From Azospirillum oryzae (GTDB lineage: Bacteria > Pseudomonadota > Alphaproteobacteria > Azospirillales > Azospirillaceae): a stretch of 64,000 nucleotides of DNA. The stretch lies in NCBI RefSeq assembly GCF_008364795.1, contig NZ_VTTM01000005.1, forward strand, positions 186,001 to 250,000, in the 5' to 3' direction. Shown one piece after another: positions 26,567-35,443 of this stretch. Position 1 is the first letter of the stretch, and each line of letters begins with the position of its first letter. The notes beneath the pieces were generated by a model. The model was not told the origin of the DNA and did no database searches. It saw only the letters and a program-made list of their open reading frames with translations. A program made the position numbers and the translations under genes.

Positions 26567-28324
26567 ATGCCCTGGGAGACCATTCGCAAACGACCTGACG
26601 ACAAGGCCACCGCCGTCCTGACGGATTACGATCAGGCCCGCGCCGCCTTCACCTGGTCGGGGGCGCGCGCCGATCTGGATGGCCTGCCGGACGGCGGGCT
26701 CAACATTGCGTACGAGGCCGCCGACCGTCATGTTGCGCATGGCCGGGGCGACCGGATCGCTTTGCGCTGGTTGGCCAAGGATGGAACGTCCCGTAAGTTC
26801 CGGTATTGCGATCTGGCTGAGCACTCCAGCCGGTTTGCAAGTCTCCTGCGCTCGCTGGGTATCGGCAAGGGCGAGCGCGTCTTCAGTCTGCTCGGTCGTC
26901 AGCCCGACCTGTATGTCGCCGCCCTCGGCACGCTGAAGAGTGGCTGCGTCTTCTCGCCCCTGTTCTCCGCCTTCGGCCCGGAGCCCATAAGAACGCGCCT
27001 GTCGCTCGGCGACGGCCGGGTGCTGGTGACCAGCGAAGCGCTCTACCGCCGCAAGATCGAGCCCTGGCGCCACGAGCTTCCCGGATTGAAACATGTGCTG
27101 CTCGTCGATGGCGGAGCCGGGCCGGACGACGGTGTCCTGGATCTGCGGCGCGCGCTGCCGGCAGCGTCGCCGGACTTCGCCTGTGCGAAAACGGCACCGG
27201 ACGACATGGCTCTTCTCCACTTCACCAGTGGCACAACCGGCCGTCCAAAGGGAGCCGTGCATGTGCACGAGGCCGTGGTCGCCCACCATGTCACGGCCCG
27301 CTGCGCCCTGGACCTGCGGCCCGGCGACGTCTTCTGGTGCACCGCCGATCCCGGCTGGGTGACCGGCACCTCCTACGGCATCATCGCTCCGCTGACGATC
27401 GGCGCCACGCTGCTGGTGGACGAGGCCGAGTTCGATGCGGAGCGGTGGTACGGTATCCTCCAGCGAGAGCGCGTCACCATCTGGTACACCGCCCCCACCG
27501 CCATCCGCATGTTGCTGAAGGTGGGCGCAGACGTGGCGCGGCGCTACGACCTGTCGTCGGTGCGCTTCATGGCGAGCGTGGGGGAACCGCTCAATCCCGA
27601 AGCCGTGGTATGGGCCCAGGAGACGTTCGGCCGCCCCTTCCACGACAATTGGTGGCAGACCGAAACCGGCGGGATCATGATCGCCAACTACGCCTCCGCC
27701 GACGTGAAGCCGGGGTCCATGGGTCGCCCGATCCCCGGCGTGGAGGCGGCAATCGTCGAACGCACAGCCGACGGCCGCGTCCACCCGGTGGAAGAGCCGA
27801 TGACGGCGGGCGAACTCGCCCTGCAGCCCGGCTGGCCCTCCATGTTCCGCGGCTATCTGGGCGAGGAGGAACGCTATCGGCGCTGCTTCGCCGACGGCTG
27901 GTACCTGAGCGGCGACCTCGCCATGCGCGATACCGACGGCTATTTCTGGTTCGTCGGCCGCGCGGACGACGTGATCAAGTCCGCCGGCCACCTGATCGGC
28001 CCCTTCGAGGTCGAGAGCGCCCTCATGGAGCATCCCGCCGTGGCCGAAGCCGGGGTGATCGGCATTCCCGATCCCATCGCCGGCGAGGTGGTGAAGGCCT
28101 TTGTTGCGCTCAAGCCGGGCTGGACACCGTCGGAGGCGCTGCGCAAGGAATTGCTCGGGCACGGCCGCGCCCAACTGGGTCCGGCGGTCGCCCCGAAGGC
28201 AATCGATTTCCGGGCCTCCCTGCCACGCACGCGCAGCGGCAAGATCATGCGCCGTCTGTTGAAGGCGCGCGAGTTGGGCCTGCCCGAAGGCGATCTGTCG
28301 ACGCTGGAAAGGGACGAGCGATGA
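26567..28324 (+). CDS. acsA: acetyl-CoA synthetase (acetate--CoA ligase)
   Basis: The 585-residue adenylate-forming enzyme makes acetyl-CoA from acetate, ATP and CoA. Motifs are [39 protein letters not shown], then [20 protein letters not shown], and the C-terminal catalytic Lys in [14 protein letters not shown]. It is nearer in length to the shorter AcsA type than to 650-residue Acs. It opens a five-gene operon in which every junction overlaps. Pairing acetate activation with pyruvate dehydrogenase suggests control of acetyl-CoA supply under stress. Confidence 0.92.
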   Translation: MPWETIRKRPDDKATAVLTDYDQARAAFTWSGARADLDGLPDGGLNIAYEAADRHVAHGRGDRIALRWLAKDGTSRKFRYCDLAEHSSRFASLLRSLGIGKGERVFSLLGRQPDLYVAALGTLKSGCVFSPLFSAFGPEPIRTRLSLGDGRVLVTSEALYRRKIEPWRHELPGLKHVLLVDGGAGPDDGVLDLRRALPAASPDFACAKTAPDDMALLHFTSGTTGRPKGAVHVHEAVVAHHVTARCALDLRPGDVFWCTADPGWVTGTSYGIIAPLTIGATLLVDEAEFDAERWYGILQRERVTIWYTAPTAIRMLLKVGADVARRYDLSSVRFMASVGEPLNPEAVVWAQETFGRPFHDNWWQTETGGIMIANYASADVKPGSMGRPIPGVEAAIVERTADGRVHPVEEPMTAGELALQPGWPSMFRGYLGEEERYRRCFADGWYLSGDLAMRDTDGYFWFVGRADDVIKSAGHLIGPFEVESALMEHPAVAEAGVIGIPDPIAGEVVKAFVALKPGWTPSEALRKELLGHGRAQLGPAVAPKAIDFRASLPRTRSGKIMRRLLKARELGLPEGDLSTLERDER

Positions 28325-29328
28325 GCGACCTGTCTCCGCCCCCGCATGCGAAGCCGCGCCTGACCCGCGACCATCTGCTTGGCCTGCTGCGGCAGATGGT
28401 GCGCATTCGCCGCTTTGAGGAACGGTGCGGCGAGCTGTACCAGCAGGAAAAGATCCGCGGGTTTCTTCACCTCTATATCGGCGAGGAGGCGGTGGCGGCC
28501 GGGGTGATGGGGTGCCTGCATCCCGAAGACGCCGTCGTCGCCACCTACCGCGAACACGGGCACGCCATCCTGCGCGGTGTCCCGATGACCGCCGTCATGG
28601 CCGAGATGTACGGGAAGGCCGAAGGATGCAGCCACGGGCGCGGCGGATCGATGCACCTGTTCGATGTCGGCACCCGCTTTTTCGGCGGCAACGCAATCGT
28701 CGCCGGTGGGCTGCCCCTGGCGGTGGGCATGGCGCTGGCCGACCGCATGCGTGGCCTGCCACGGGTAACCGCATGCTTCTTCGGCGACGGCGCCGTGGCC
28801 GAGGGCGAGTTCCACGAGAGCCTGAACCTCGCCGCCCTGTGGAAACTGCCGGTCCTGTTCGTCTGTGAAAACAACCTCTACGCCATGGGCACGCGCCTCG
28901 ACCGGGCACAGTCACAGACCGACCTGCACCTCAAGGCCGCCGTCTATCAGGTCGCTTCGGAGGCCGTGGACGGCATGGACGTCGTCGCCGTCGAGGCTGC
29001 GGCACGGCGCATGACCGACGCGATACGCGACGGCGCCGGGCCGCAATTCCTCGAATGCCGGACCTACCGCTTCCGCGCCCATTCCATGTTCGACCCCCAA
29101 CTCTACCGCGATAAGGCGGAGGTCGACGATTGGAAGCGCCATGACCCCGTCGCCCGACTGTCCGCCTGGATGCGGGAAGCCGGCATGCTGCACGACACCG
29201 ATCTCCCCACCATCGAACGGGAAACCGAGGCGGAGATTGAGGCGGCGGTCGCATTCGCCGAGGCCGGGAAATGGGAGCCGGTCGAGGATCTGGCGAAGGA
29301 CGTCTATACCCGCGAGGTGCATCCATGA
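28321..29328 (+). CDS. pdhA: pyruvate dehydrogenase E1 component, alpha subunit
   Basis: The 335-residue ThDP-dependent subunit has the ThDP-Mg motif [10 protein letters not shown] ending in CENN, the loop GHAILRGVP, and the conserved [13 protein letters not shown]-like phosphorylation-loop region ([20 protein letters not shown]). The ATG overlaps the acsA stop (ATGA). The closest function is pyruvate decarboxylation with E1 beta; acetoin or branched-chain oxo-acid dehydrogenase activity cannot be excluded from sequence reading alone. Confidence 0.9.
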   Translation: MSDLSPPPHAKPRLTRDHLLGLLRQMVRIRRFEERCGELYQQEKIRGFLHLYIGEEAVAAGVMGCLHPEDAVVATYREHGHAILRGVPMTAVMAEMYGKAEGCSHGRGGSMHLFDVGTRFFGGNAIVAGGLPLAVGMALADRMRGLPRVTACFFGDGAVAEGEFHESLNLAALWKLPVLFVCENNLYAMGTRLDRAQSQTDLHLKAAVYQVASEAVDGMDVVAVEAAARRMTDAIRDGAGPQFLECRTYRFRAHSMFDPQLYRDKAEVDDWKRHDPVARLSAWMREAGMLHDTDLPTIERETEAEIEAAVAFAEAGKWEPVEDLAKDVYTREVHP

Positions 29329-30335
29329 TCGATGCGGACATCACCGTGGCGGCGGCCAGCCGTATGATCACTTACCGTGACGCCATGCGCGAGGCGCTTC
29401 GTGATGCGCTGCTGCGAGACGAGCGGGTCTTTCTGATGGGCGAGGATGTCGGGTGTTACGGCGGATGCTACGCCGTGAGCAAAGGCCTGTACGACGAATT
29501 TGGGCCGGACCGCATCCGCGATACGCCGCTGTCGGAATCCACCTTCGTCGGCGCCGGCATCGGCGCCGCGCTGAACGGCATGCGTCCGATCGTCGAGATC
29601 ATGACCGTCAACTTCAGCCTGCTGGCGCTCGATCAGATCGTCAACAACGCAGCGACGCTCCGCCACATGTCGGGCGGACAGGTGAGCGTGCCGGTGGTCT
29701 TCCGCATTCCGACCGGGGCGGGACGGCAGCTCGCGGCGCAGCATTCGCACAGTCTGGAGGGCTGGTACGCCCATGTGCCGGGCCTGCGGGTGGTGGCGCC
29801 GGCCACCCTGGAGGACGCGCGCGGCATGCTGTGGACTGCACTCCAAGACCCCGACCCGGTGGTGATGTTCGAGCATGTGATGCTCTACAACATGGAGGGC
29901 ACGCTGGATGCCGCGGCCGGGCCGGTCGACATCGACCGCGCGGCGGTCCGCCGGGCCGGCAGGGACGTGACGCTGATCACCTACGGCGGCAGCCTGTTCA
30001 AGACACTCGCCGCAGCGGAAGCGCTGGCGGCGGACAATATATCGGCAGAGGTCGTGGACCTGCGCAGCCTGCGGCCGCTCGATGCCGAAACCGTGCTGGC
30101 CTCGGTCGCCCGCACCCGCCGGGCGGTCATCGTCGACGAAGGCTGGCGGACCGGCAGCTTCGCCGCGGAGGTCAGCGCCCGCATCATGGAGGGGGCGTTC
30201 TGGTCGCTCGACGCCCCGGTGGCGCGGGTCTGCACGGCCGAGGTGCCGATCCCATACCCCCGGCATCTGGAGCAGGCGGCGCTCCCGCAGCCGGCCGCCA
30301 TCGTGGCGGCGGTCAAGGCACTGATGGGGGCGTGA
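29325..30335 (+). CDS. pdhB: pyruvate dehydrogenase E1 component, beta subunit
   Basis: The 336-residue transketolase-like subunit carries [20 protein letters not shown], then [20 protein letters not shown], then [20 protein letters not shown]. The C-terminal domain has [20 protein letters not shown]. The ATG at 29325 overlaps the E1 alpha stop (ATGA). It forms the E1 heterotetramer with the preceding gene product. Confidence 0.93.
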   Translation: MIDADITVAAASRMITYRDAMREALRDALLRDERVFLMGEDVGCYGGCYAVSKGLYDEFGPDRIRDTPLSESTFVGAGIGAALNGMRPIVEIMTVNFSLLALDQIVNNAATLRHMSGGQVSVPVVFRIPTGAGRQLAAQHSHSLEGWYAHVPGLRVVAPATLEDARGMLWTALQDPDPVVMFEHVMLYNMEGTLDAAAGPVDIDRAAVRRAGRDVTLITYGGSLFKTLAAAEALAADNISAEVVDLRSLRPLDAETVLASVARTRRAVIVDEGWRTGSFAAEVSARIMEGAFWSLDAPVARVCTAEVPIPYPRHLEQAALPQPAAIVAAVKALMGA

Positions 30336-31504
30336 TGGGCATTTTCCGCATGCCTTCGCTGGGCGCCGACATGGAGGCGGGGGTTCTGGTCGAATGGCTC
30401 AAGCAGCCGGGCGATGCCGTCGCCCGCGGCGACATCGTCGCCGTGGTGGAAACACAGAAGGGCGCCATCGAGGTCGAAACCTTCGAGGCCGGCGTGATCG
30501 AACGCCTCCTCGTCACACCGGGCACTTCGGTTCCGGTCGGCACACCGCTTGCCCTGCTCACCGGAGCCGGGGAGAGCGTCGTGCTGCCCAGCCCCGAGCC
30601 GCAACCATCGGCGCCCCCTGCCCCGCCCATGCGGGCACCGGCGCCGCTCCCGTCCCCTCCTCCGGTCACGACGGCAACCGTCCCTCCGCCGGCGTCGCCG
30701 GCGGCACGGCGGCTGGCGACGGAGCGCGGCATCGCCCTGACGGCGGTTACCGGCAGCGGGCCAGGAGGTGCCGTGCTTCTGGCCGACGTCGAGCGGGCCG
30801 CCGCCATGCCGTCCGCCTCCCCGCAGCCGCGTGGGCTGGATGTGGTGCAGATGCGGCGGGCGATCGCTGCGGCCATGGCGCGCTCCAATCAGGAGATCCC
30901 TCACTACTACCTGAGTACCACGGTGGCCCTGGCCAAGGCGAACGCCTGGCTCGCGGCCCACAACACCGAACGCCCGCCAGAACAGCGGCTGCTCCTGGCG
31001 GCGCTGCAATTGAAAGCCGTCGCGCTGGCCTTGCGGCGCCTCCCCGAGTTCAACGGATCCTGTATCGACGGAACGTTCCGGCCGGCCGAGGGCATTCACA
31101 TCGGCACCGCGGTGGCGATCCGCGGCGGCGGCCTCGTCGCACCCGCGATCCACGACACCGACCGGTTGGCCGTGGACGAAGTGATGGCCTGCCTGCGCGA
31201 TCTGGTCGCCCGGGCACGCTCCGGGCGGCTGCGCAGTTCTGAGCTGCAGGATCCCACCATCACCGTCACCAGTCTCGGCGACCGCGGGGTAGAGGGGGTG
31301 TTCGGTGTCATCTACCCGCCGCAGGTCGCCATCGTCGGCTTCGGCAAGCCGGTCGAGCGGCCTTGGGTGGTGGATGGCCAAGTCGTTCCATGCCCCGTGA
31401 TGACGGCGACCCTTGCGGCCGACCACCGGGTCAGCGACGGCCACCGCGGCGCCCTTCTCCTTGCCGAAATCGATCGCCTGCTGCAGGAGCCCGAATCGCT
31501 ATGA
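30335..31504 (+). CDS. dihydrolipoamide acetyltransferase (E2)
   Basis: The 389-residue E2 has one lipoyl domain with the lipoylated Lys at about 42 (VVETQKGAIEVE), a Pro/Ala linker, an E3/E1-binding domain at about 121-156 (SPAARRLATERGIALTAVTG), and a catalytic domain from about 168. The active-site motif is DHRVSDGHRGALLLAE. The catalytic domain reads YYLSTTVALAKANAWL and VTSLGDRGVEG. It starts by TGATG overlap with E1 beta. No E3 (lipoamide dehydrogenase) gene is in the operon, so E3 must be shared from elsewhere. Confidence 0.92.
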   Translation: MGIFRMPSLGADMEAGVLVEWLKQPGDAVARGDIVAVVETQKGAIEVETFEAGVIERLLVTPGTSVPVGTPLALLTGAGESVVLPSPEPQPSAPPAPPMRAPAPLPSPPPVTTATVPPPASPAARRLATERGIALTAVTGSGPGGAVLLADVERAAAMPSASPQPRGLDVVQMRRAIAAAMARSNQEIPHYYLSTTVALAKANAWLAAHNTERPPEQRLLLAALQLKAVALALRRLPEFNGSCIDGTFRPAEGIHIGTAVAIRGGGLVAPAIHDTDRLAVDEVMACLRDLVARARSGRLRSSELQDPTITVTSLGDRGVEGVFGVIYPPQVAIVGFGKPVERPWVVDGQVVPCPVMTATLAADHRVSDGHRGALLLAEIDRLLQEPESL

Positions 31505-31770
31505 CGCCCGACGACGTGCGACACGTGGTGCTGGAGGAGTTGAGCAACATCGCCCCCGAAGCCGACCTTGCCCTCCTCGATCCGGCTGCCGACCTCCGGG
31601 AGGCGCTGGACATCGACTCCATGGATCACCTGAACTTCGTGACGGCCCTGCACAACCGGCTGGGCATCGCGATCCCCGAGGTCGATTACCCCCGCCTGAC
31701 CACCCTCGATGGAGCGGTCGCTTACCTCATGGCCGATCCGGCGATTGCGGCAAAAGCCGGGATCGCATGA
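31501..31770 (+). CDS. acyl carrier protein at the end of the acs-pdh operon
   Basis: The 89-residue acidic helical protein has the phosphopantetheine-attachment motif ALDIDSMDHLNFV (Ser modified) and the helix pattern of acyl carrier proteins. It starts at ATG 31501, overlapping the E2 stop. An ACP in a pyruvate dehydrogenase operon is unusual. It may receive acetyl or acyl groups, for example from the adenylating enzyme, or feed storage-lipid or polyester synthesis. No ketosynthase or phosphopantetheinyl transferase is nearby. Confidence 0.85.
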   Translation: MTPDDVRHVVLEELSNIAPEADLALLDPAADLREALDIDSMDHLNFVTALHNRLGIAIPEVDYPRLTTLDGAVAYLMADPAIAAKAGIA

Positions 31771-31789
31771 CGAAGAGTGCGATGTTCCG

Positions 31790-33869
31790 ATGGACGATTT
31801 GACAAGACACGAAGGCTCACCCTCGCCGCTTGGAGTTTCTTTCATCCCAGACGAAGATGCCTACAACTTCGCTCTTTATTCAAAGCATGCCACTTCCGTC
31901 ACCCTGTTGCTTTTCTCTGCACAGAATCCGATTGATCCGATCGCGATCGAGTCCTTCGATCCCCGCCGCAACAAGAGTGGCCGCATCTGGCACTGCCGGT
32001 TGCCCGCGACCACGGTCGACCGCGCTACCCACTATGCCTATCGCATCGACGGACCGCGCGCCCCGGCCGAGGGGCAGCGGTTCGATCACGAGAAGACCCT
32101 GCTCGACCCCTATGCGACGGCGGTCTTCATTCCGCCTGGCTTCAGCCGCGAGGCCGCCCGTCATCCGGGGCCCAATCCCGTACGTTGCCGCCCTCGGCGT
32201 CCTGCGGACGGCAACGTACGGCCTAGAACGGGCCGGCTTAGAACGGGCAGGCTTCGACTGGGCCGGCGACCATGCTCCGCGCCATACCCACGACACCATC
32301 ATCTATGAACTGCATGTCCGCGGCTTCACCCAACGTGCAAACTCCGGCGTTCCGGCCGACCGGCGGGGCACCTTCGCGGGCCTGATCGACAAAATTCCAT
32401 ACATGCGGGATCTCGGCGTCACGGCGGTCGAACTGATGCCCGTGTTCCAGTTCGATCCGCAGGAGGGAAATTACTGGGGGTACATGCCGCTCAACTTCTT
32501 CGCCCTGCATCACACCTACGCAGCCCACCCAGAGCCGGTCGGCCAGCTCGACGAGTTTCGGACACTGGTCAAGGCGCTGCACGCTGCAGACATCGAAGTC
32601 ATCCTCGACGTCGTTTAAAACCATACGGCCGAAGGCGACGAGAACGGCCCCACCTACAGCTTTCGCGGCGTCGACAACACCACCTACTACCTTCTGGCCG
32701 AAGACCGACGCCGCTATCGCAACGACAGCGGCACCGGAAACGTGCTGCATACGGCCAACCGCTACGTCTCCGGCATGGTCATGGACAGCCTGCATCATTG
32801 GGCGCGGCAGTTCCGCATCGACGGCTTCCGCTTCGATCTCGCTTCACTGTTCACCCGCCGGGATGATGGCTCCATCGATCTCAACGAGCCGCCGGTGATC
32901 AGCGCGATCCAGACGCACCCCGATCTGGCGCGCCTGCGGATGATCGCCGAGGCCTGGGACGTGGTCAGCTACCAGCTCGGCCGCTCCTTTCCCGGAACCA
33001 CATGGCTGCAATGGAACGATACCTTTCGCAACGAGGTCCGATCCTTCGTCCGTGGGGATCGGGGGGTCACCGCCGGCCTGATCCGCCGGCTCGGCGGCAG
33101 CGACGACATCTTCCCCGACACGCCGGAGGACGCCTATCACGCCTATCAGAGCATCAATTTCGTGACCAGCCACGACGGCTTCTGCCTGTATGATCTGGTC
33201 AGTTACGACCGGAAGCACAACGAGGCGAACGGCGAAGGAAACCGGGACGGCCGTGACGACAACCGATCCTGGAACTGCGGCTGGGAAGGCAATGTGGCTC
33301 TGCCCGAGGCAGTGGCAAGGCTTCGGCGCCGGCAGGCGAAGAACCTGTTCTGCCTGCTGATGCTGGCGAACGGTACGCCGATGTTCGTGGCGGGCGACGA
33401 GTTTCTGAACACGCAGCGCGGCAATAACAACCCCTACAACCAGGACAATGAGACGACGTAGCTCGACTGGGATCTGCTGCGGGCCAACGCCGATTTTCAC
33501 CGCTTCTGCCGGGCGATGATCGCGTTCCGCAAAGCCCATCCCACGCTGTGCCGCAGCCGCAGCTGGCGCGAGGATGTGACGTGGTTCGGAACGACCGGCA
33601 GCCTCGACCCTTCGGCCGACACCGGCACGCTCGCCTTCCTGCTGCGCGGCAGCACGCAAGCCGATGTCGATCTCTATGTCATGATCAATGCCTCGACGGC
33701 GGAGCAGGAGTTCCTGATTCAGGATACCGCGCCACAGGGCTGGCGCCGGGTGATCGACACGGCGCGCGACGGGCCCGACGACATCGTTTCCCTGGACGGC
33801 GCGGCACAGATCGGGGAACGGCGCCATAGGGTGGAGGCGCGATCGATCGTCGTGCTCGTCCGGCGCTGA
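31790..33869 (+). pseudogene. glgX: glycogen debranching enzyme / isoamylase (GlgX/TreX type), disrupted
   Basis: The reading frame shows a complete GlgX-like enzyme: N-terminal CBM48 (GVSFIPDEDAYNFALYSKHA), GH13 segments (YELHVRGFTQRANSG, VTAVELMPVFQFDPQEGNYW, IDGFRFDLASLF, LRMIAEAWDV, NFVTSHDGFCLYDLVSY), and a C-terminal beta domain to 33869. It is broken at three places. A frameshift occurs near 32165-32180, with the frame resuming at PYVAALGVLR. An in-frame TAA at 32616-32618 replaces the Tyr expected in VILDVVYNHTAEG, and an in-frame TAG at 33459-33461 replaces the Trp expected in NETTWLDWDLL. Drift is otherwise small, so inactivation looks recent. ATG 31790 follows the ACP gene by 19 bp. 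Confidence 0.9.
32178..32221. repeat. 13-bp inverted repeat at the glgX frameshift
   Basis: CCGTACGTTGCCG (32178-32190) and its exact complement (32209-32221) are separated by 18 bp. Just downstream a short tandem duplication encodes LERAG twice. Both sit where the reading frame of glgX changes, so a small insertion or template switch here probably caused the first lesion. Confidence 0.6.
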
Positions 33870-33962
33870 CGCGCTCCACCGATGTCCGGGGAGCCTCCAC
33901 CCCGGATGTGCATTGGCCTTAACTGAACCGCGCCAGGTTTCCTGGAGGCCATTTGGCTTGAG

Positions 33963-34406
33963 TCACGCTGCCATAGCGACGTCCTCGGTTTGAGCATCGT
34001 AGCGCGCTTCGGTCTCGGCGGGAGGAATGTTGCCGATGGGCTCGAGGAGGCGCCGGTGGTTGAACCAGTCAACCCATTCGAGGGTGGCGAATTCGATAGC
34101 CTCTACGGTGCGCCATGGCCCGCAACGCCGGATCACCTCGGTCTTGTAGAGACCGTCGATGGTCTCGGCCAACGCGTTGTCGTAGGATTCGCCAACGCTG
34201 CCCACGCAGGGCTCGACGCCAGCTTCGGTGAGGCGCTCCGTTTAGCGAACGCTCAGCTCCGCGTCGCTTCGCGAGCGGGCTGGCGCCCTGGACGGATCGG
34301 CCCGCCGGGCGGCATGGGCGTGGTAAGTCGACGGGGCGATCGGCAGCACTCGGCAGATCGGCTCGCCCCCGTGAACGGCGCGGTGCGCGTCGATGAAGGC
34401 GATCAT
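33963..34406 (-). pseudogene. IS3 orfB (transposase catalytic part), internal deletion
   Basis: The N-terminal piece [20 protein letters not shown] continues to RSRSDAELSVR, then hits an in-frame TAA and jumps straight to TERLTEAGVEPCVGSVGESY and NALAETIDGLYKTEV. The middle of the integrase core, which holds the first two Asp residues of the DDE triad, is missing; only the final Glu (ALAET) remains. The end HRRLLEPIGNIPPAETEARY is normal. The ATG overlaps the orfA stop. No active transposase can be made. Confidence 0.85.
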
Positions 34407-34732
34407 TTCTTGAACGGGCGGTCGAGCTCCGCCTGGGCGAAATACGCCGACGCTTTGCGAAGGATCTCATTCGCTTGGCGCAGTTCCCACACCTCACGCT
34501 CCAACGCTTTGATCTGCTCCTGCTCATCCGTCGTCGGACCCGGCCGCCTACCTTGGTCACGTTCGGCCTGCCGGACCCAGTTCCGCAGCGTTTCGGGGTT
34601 GCAGCCGATCTTCGATGCAATTGAGCTGATCGAAGCCCACTGCGAGGCATGCTCGCCTTCGTGCTCGAACACCATTCGAACCGCGCTCTCGCGGACTTCA
34701 GGGGCGTACTTGGGTAATGCCTGTTTCGTCAT
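34403..34732 (-). CDS. IS3-family transposase OrfA (helix-turn-helix)
   Basis: The 109-residue protein is intact: [20 protein letters not shown], an HTH ([20 protein letters not shown]), and a leucine-zipper-like C-terminus ([20 protein letters not shown]). In complete elements it binds the ends and is fused to OrfB by frameshifting. Here OrfB is broken, so it can at most repress or act on related copies in trans. Confidence 0.88.
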   Translation of the reverse strand: MTKQALPKYAPEVRESAVRMVFEHEGEHASQWASISSIASKIGCNPETLRNWVRQAERDQGRRPGPTTDEQEQIKALEREVWELRQANEILRKASAYFAQAELDRPFKK

Positions 34733-34786
34733 GATGACCCAACTCTTTCAGATGATGGGGCCTCCAGGAAACCCGGCGCGGTTCAG

Positions 34787-35119
34787 AGCGCCTGCTCGGC
34801 GCCGACGTGGTCGCTGCCTTTATTGAGGAAATGGTCGTGACGCAACGGCGTGATCAGGCCGAGGCCCGGAACCGGCGCAGGGATCGGGAACGCGCCCTCG
34901 CTGGAACCGACCGGAAGATCGCGGAACTCGAGTCCGTGCTCGGCGACGGCGACTAGGGGATGGCCGTAATGGAGATAATCCGGTCCATGGTCGACCGCGT
35001 CGTGCTGTCCCCCTGCCCCTCGGGCGCCGGGCTGGAGACGCAGCTTCATGGCGACTTGCTGGCAATCCCGGAGGTGTGCGCCAGGCGGACCCGAAACGCC
35101 GACAGCCCGCGTCTTTAGA
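34787..35119 (+). pseudogene. C-terminal tail of a large serine recombinase
   Basis: Directly after the IS end the frame reads LLGADVVAAFIEEMVVTQRR, a charged coiled-coil (RDRERALAGTDRKIAELESV), an in-frame TAG, then MEIIRSMVDRVVLSP and LETQLHGDLLAIPEV. The last segments match the C-terminal region of large serine recombinases. The resolvase domain and zinc ribbon are absent. It is a relic of another integrated element, truncated by or together with the IS3 insertion. Confidence 0.6.
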
Positions 35120-35443
35120 GGCGGACTGTCAACTTTCGGTGGTTGCGCGCGCCCGCAACCACCGAGAATCGCGTTTGCCAATTCTCAGAATCCGAGCTTC
35201 GGAAAATATGAGGCCGAGGAATATAGCGATATACCGGCTTGCCTTGCTTCGGCATTACTCCAAGCCGACCCTCAGGTCTTTAATATCAACGTTCTCTGAA
35301 ATAAAGAGCCTATTCAGAATAGGGATTTATCGCTTAAATGCTGACTGACCCACCCATATATTTAACGGCATTCAGATTTTCTTCAGCAAATCAGAGTGTC
35401 ATTGCCGGTTGCTACTAGCAACTTCTGCCCCGGCGAAAGGGCC
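35120..35443. other. AT-rich promoter region of the giant adhesin gene
   Basis: This gap is visibly AT-rich against its GC-rich surroundings (runs such as AATATAGCGATATA and CATATATTTAA). No coding frame is supported. It probably holds the promoter of the adhesin gene and may be a target of a nucleoid silencer. A GTG at 35396 could extend the adhesin frame into it. Confidence 0.5.

Larger units (their letters stand above)
33924..34785 (-). mobile_element. IS3-family element with an internal deletion
   Basis: Terminal inverted repeats lie at 33923-33950 and 34759-34786; they are 28 bp with one mismatch, starting (C)TGAACCGCGCC and containing GGTTTCCTGGAGGCC. The element holds an intact orfA and an orfB missing its middle, so it is about 860 bp where complete IS3 elements of this type are about 1.2-1.3 kb. 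The 3-4 bp outside each end do not match (AAC against GAG), so no target duplication remains. This hints that flanking DNA was rearranged after insertion. It separates the glgX pseudogene from a serine-recombinase tail. Confidence 0.85.

Noticed and set aside
32616-33461. Stop-codon recoding in glgX
   Set aside because: The stops are TAA and TAG, not TGA, and a separate frameshift exists, so a pseudogene explains all three lesions.
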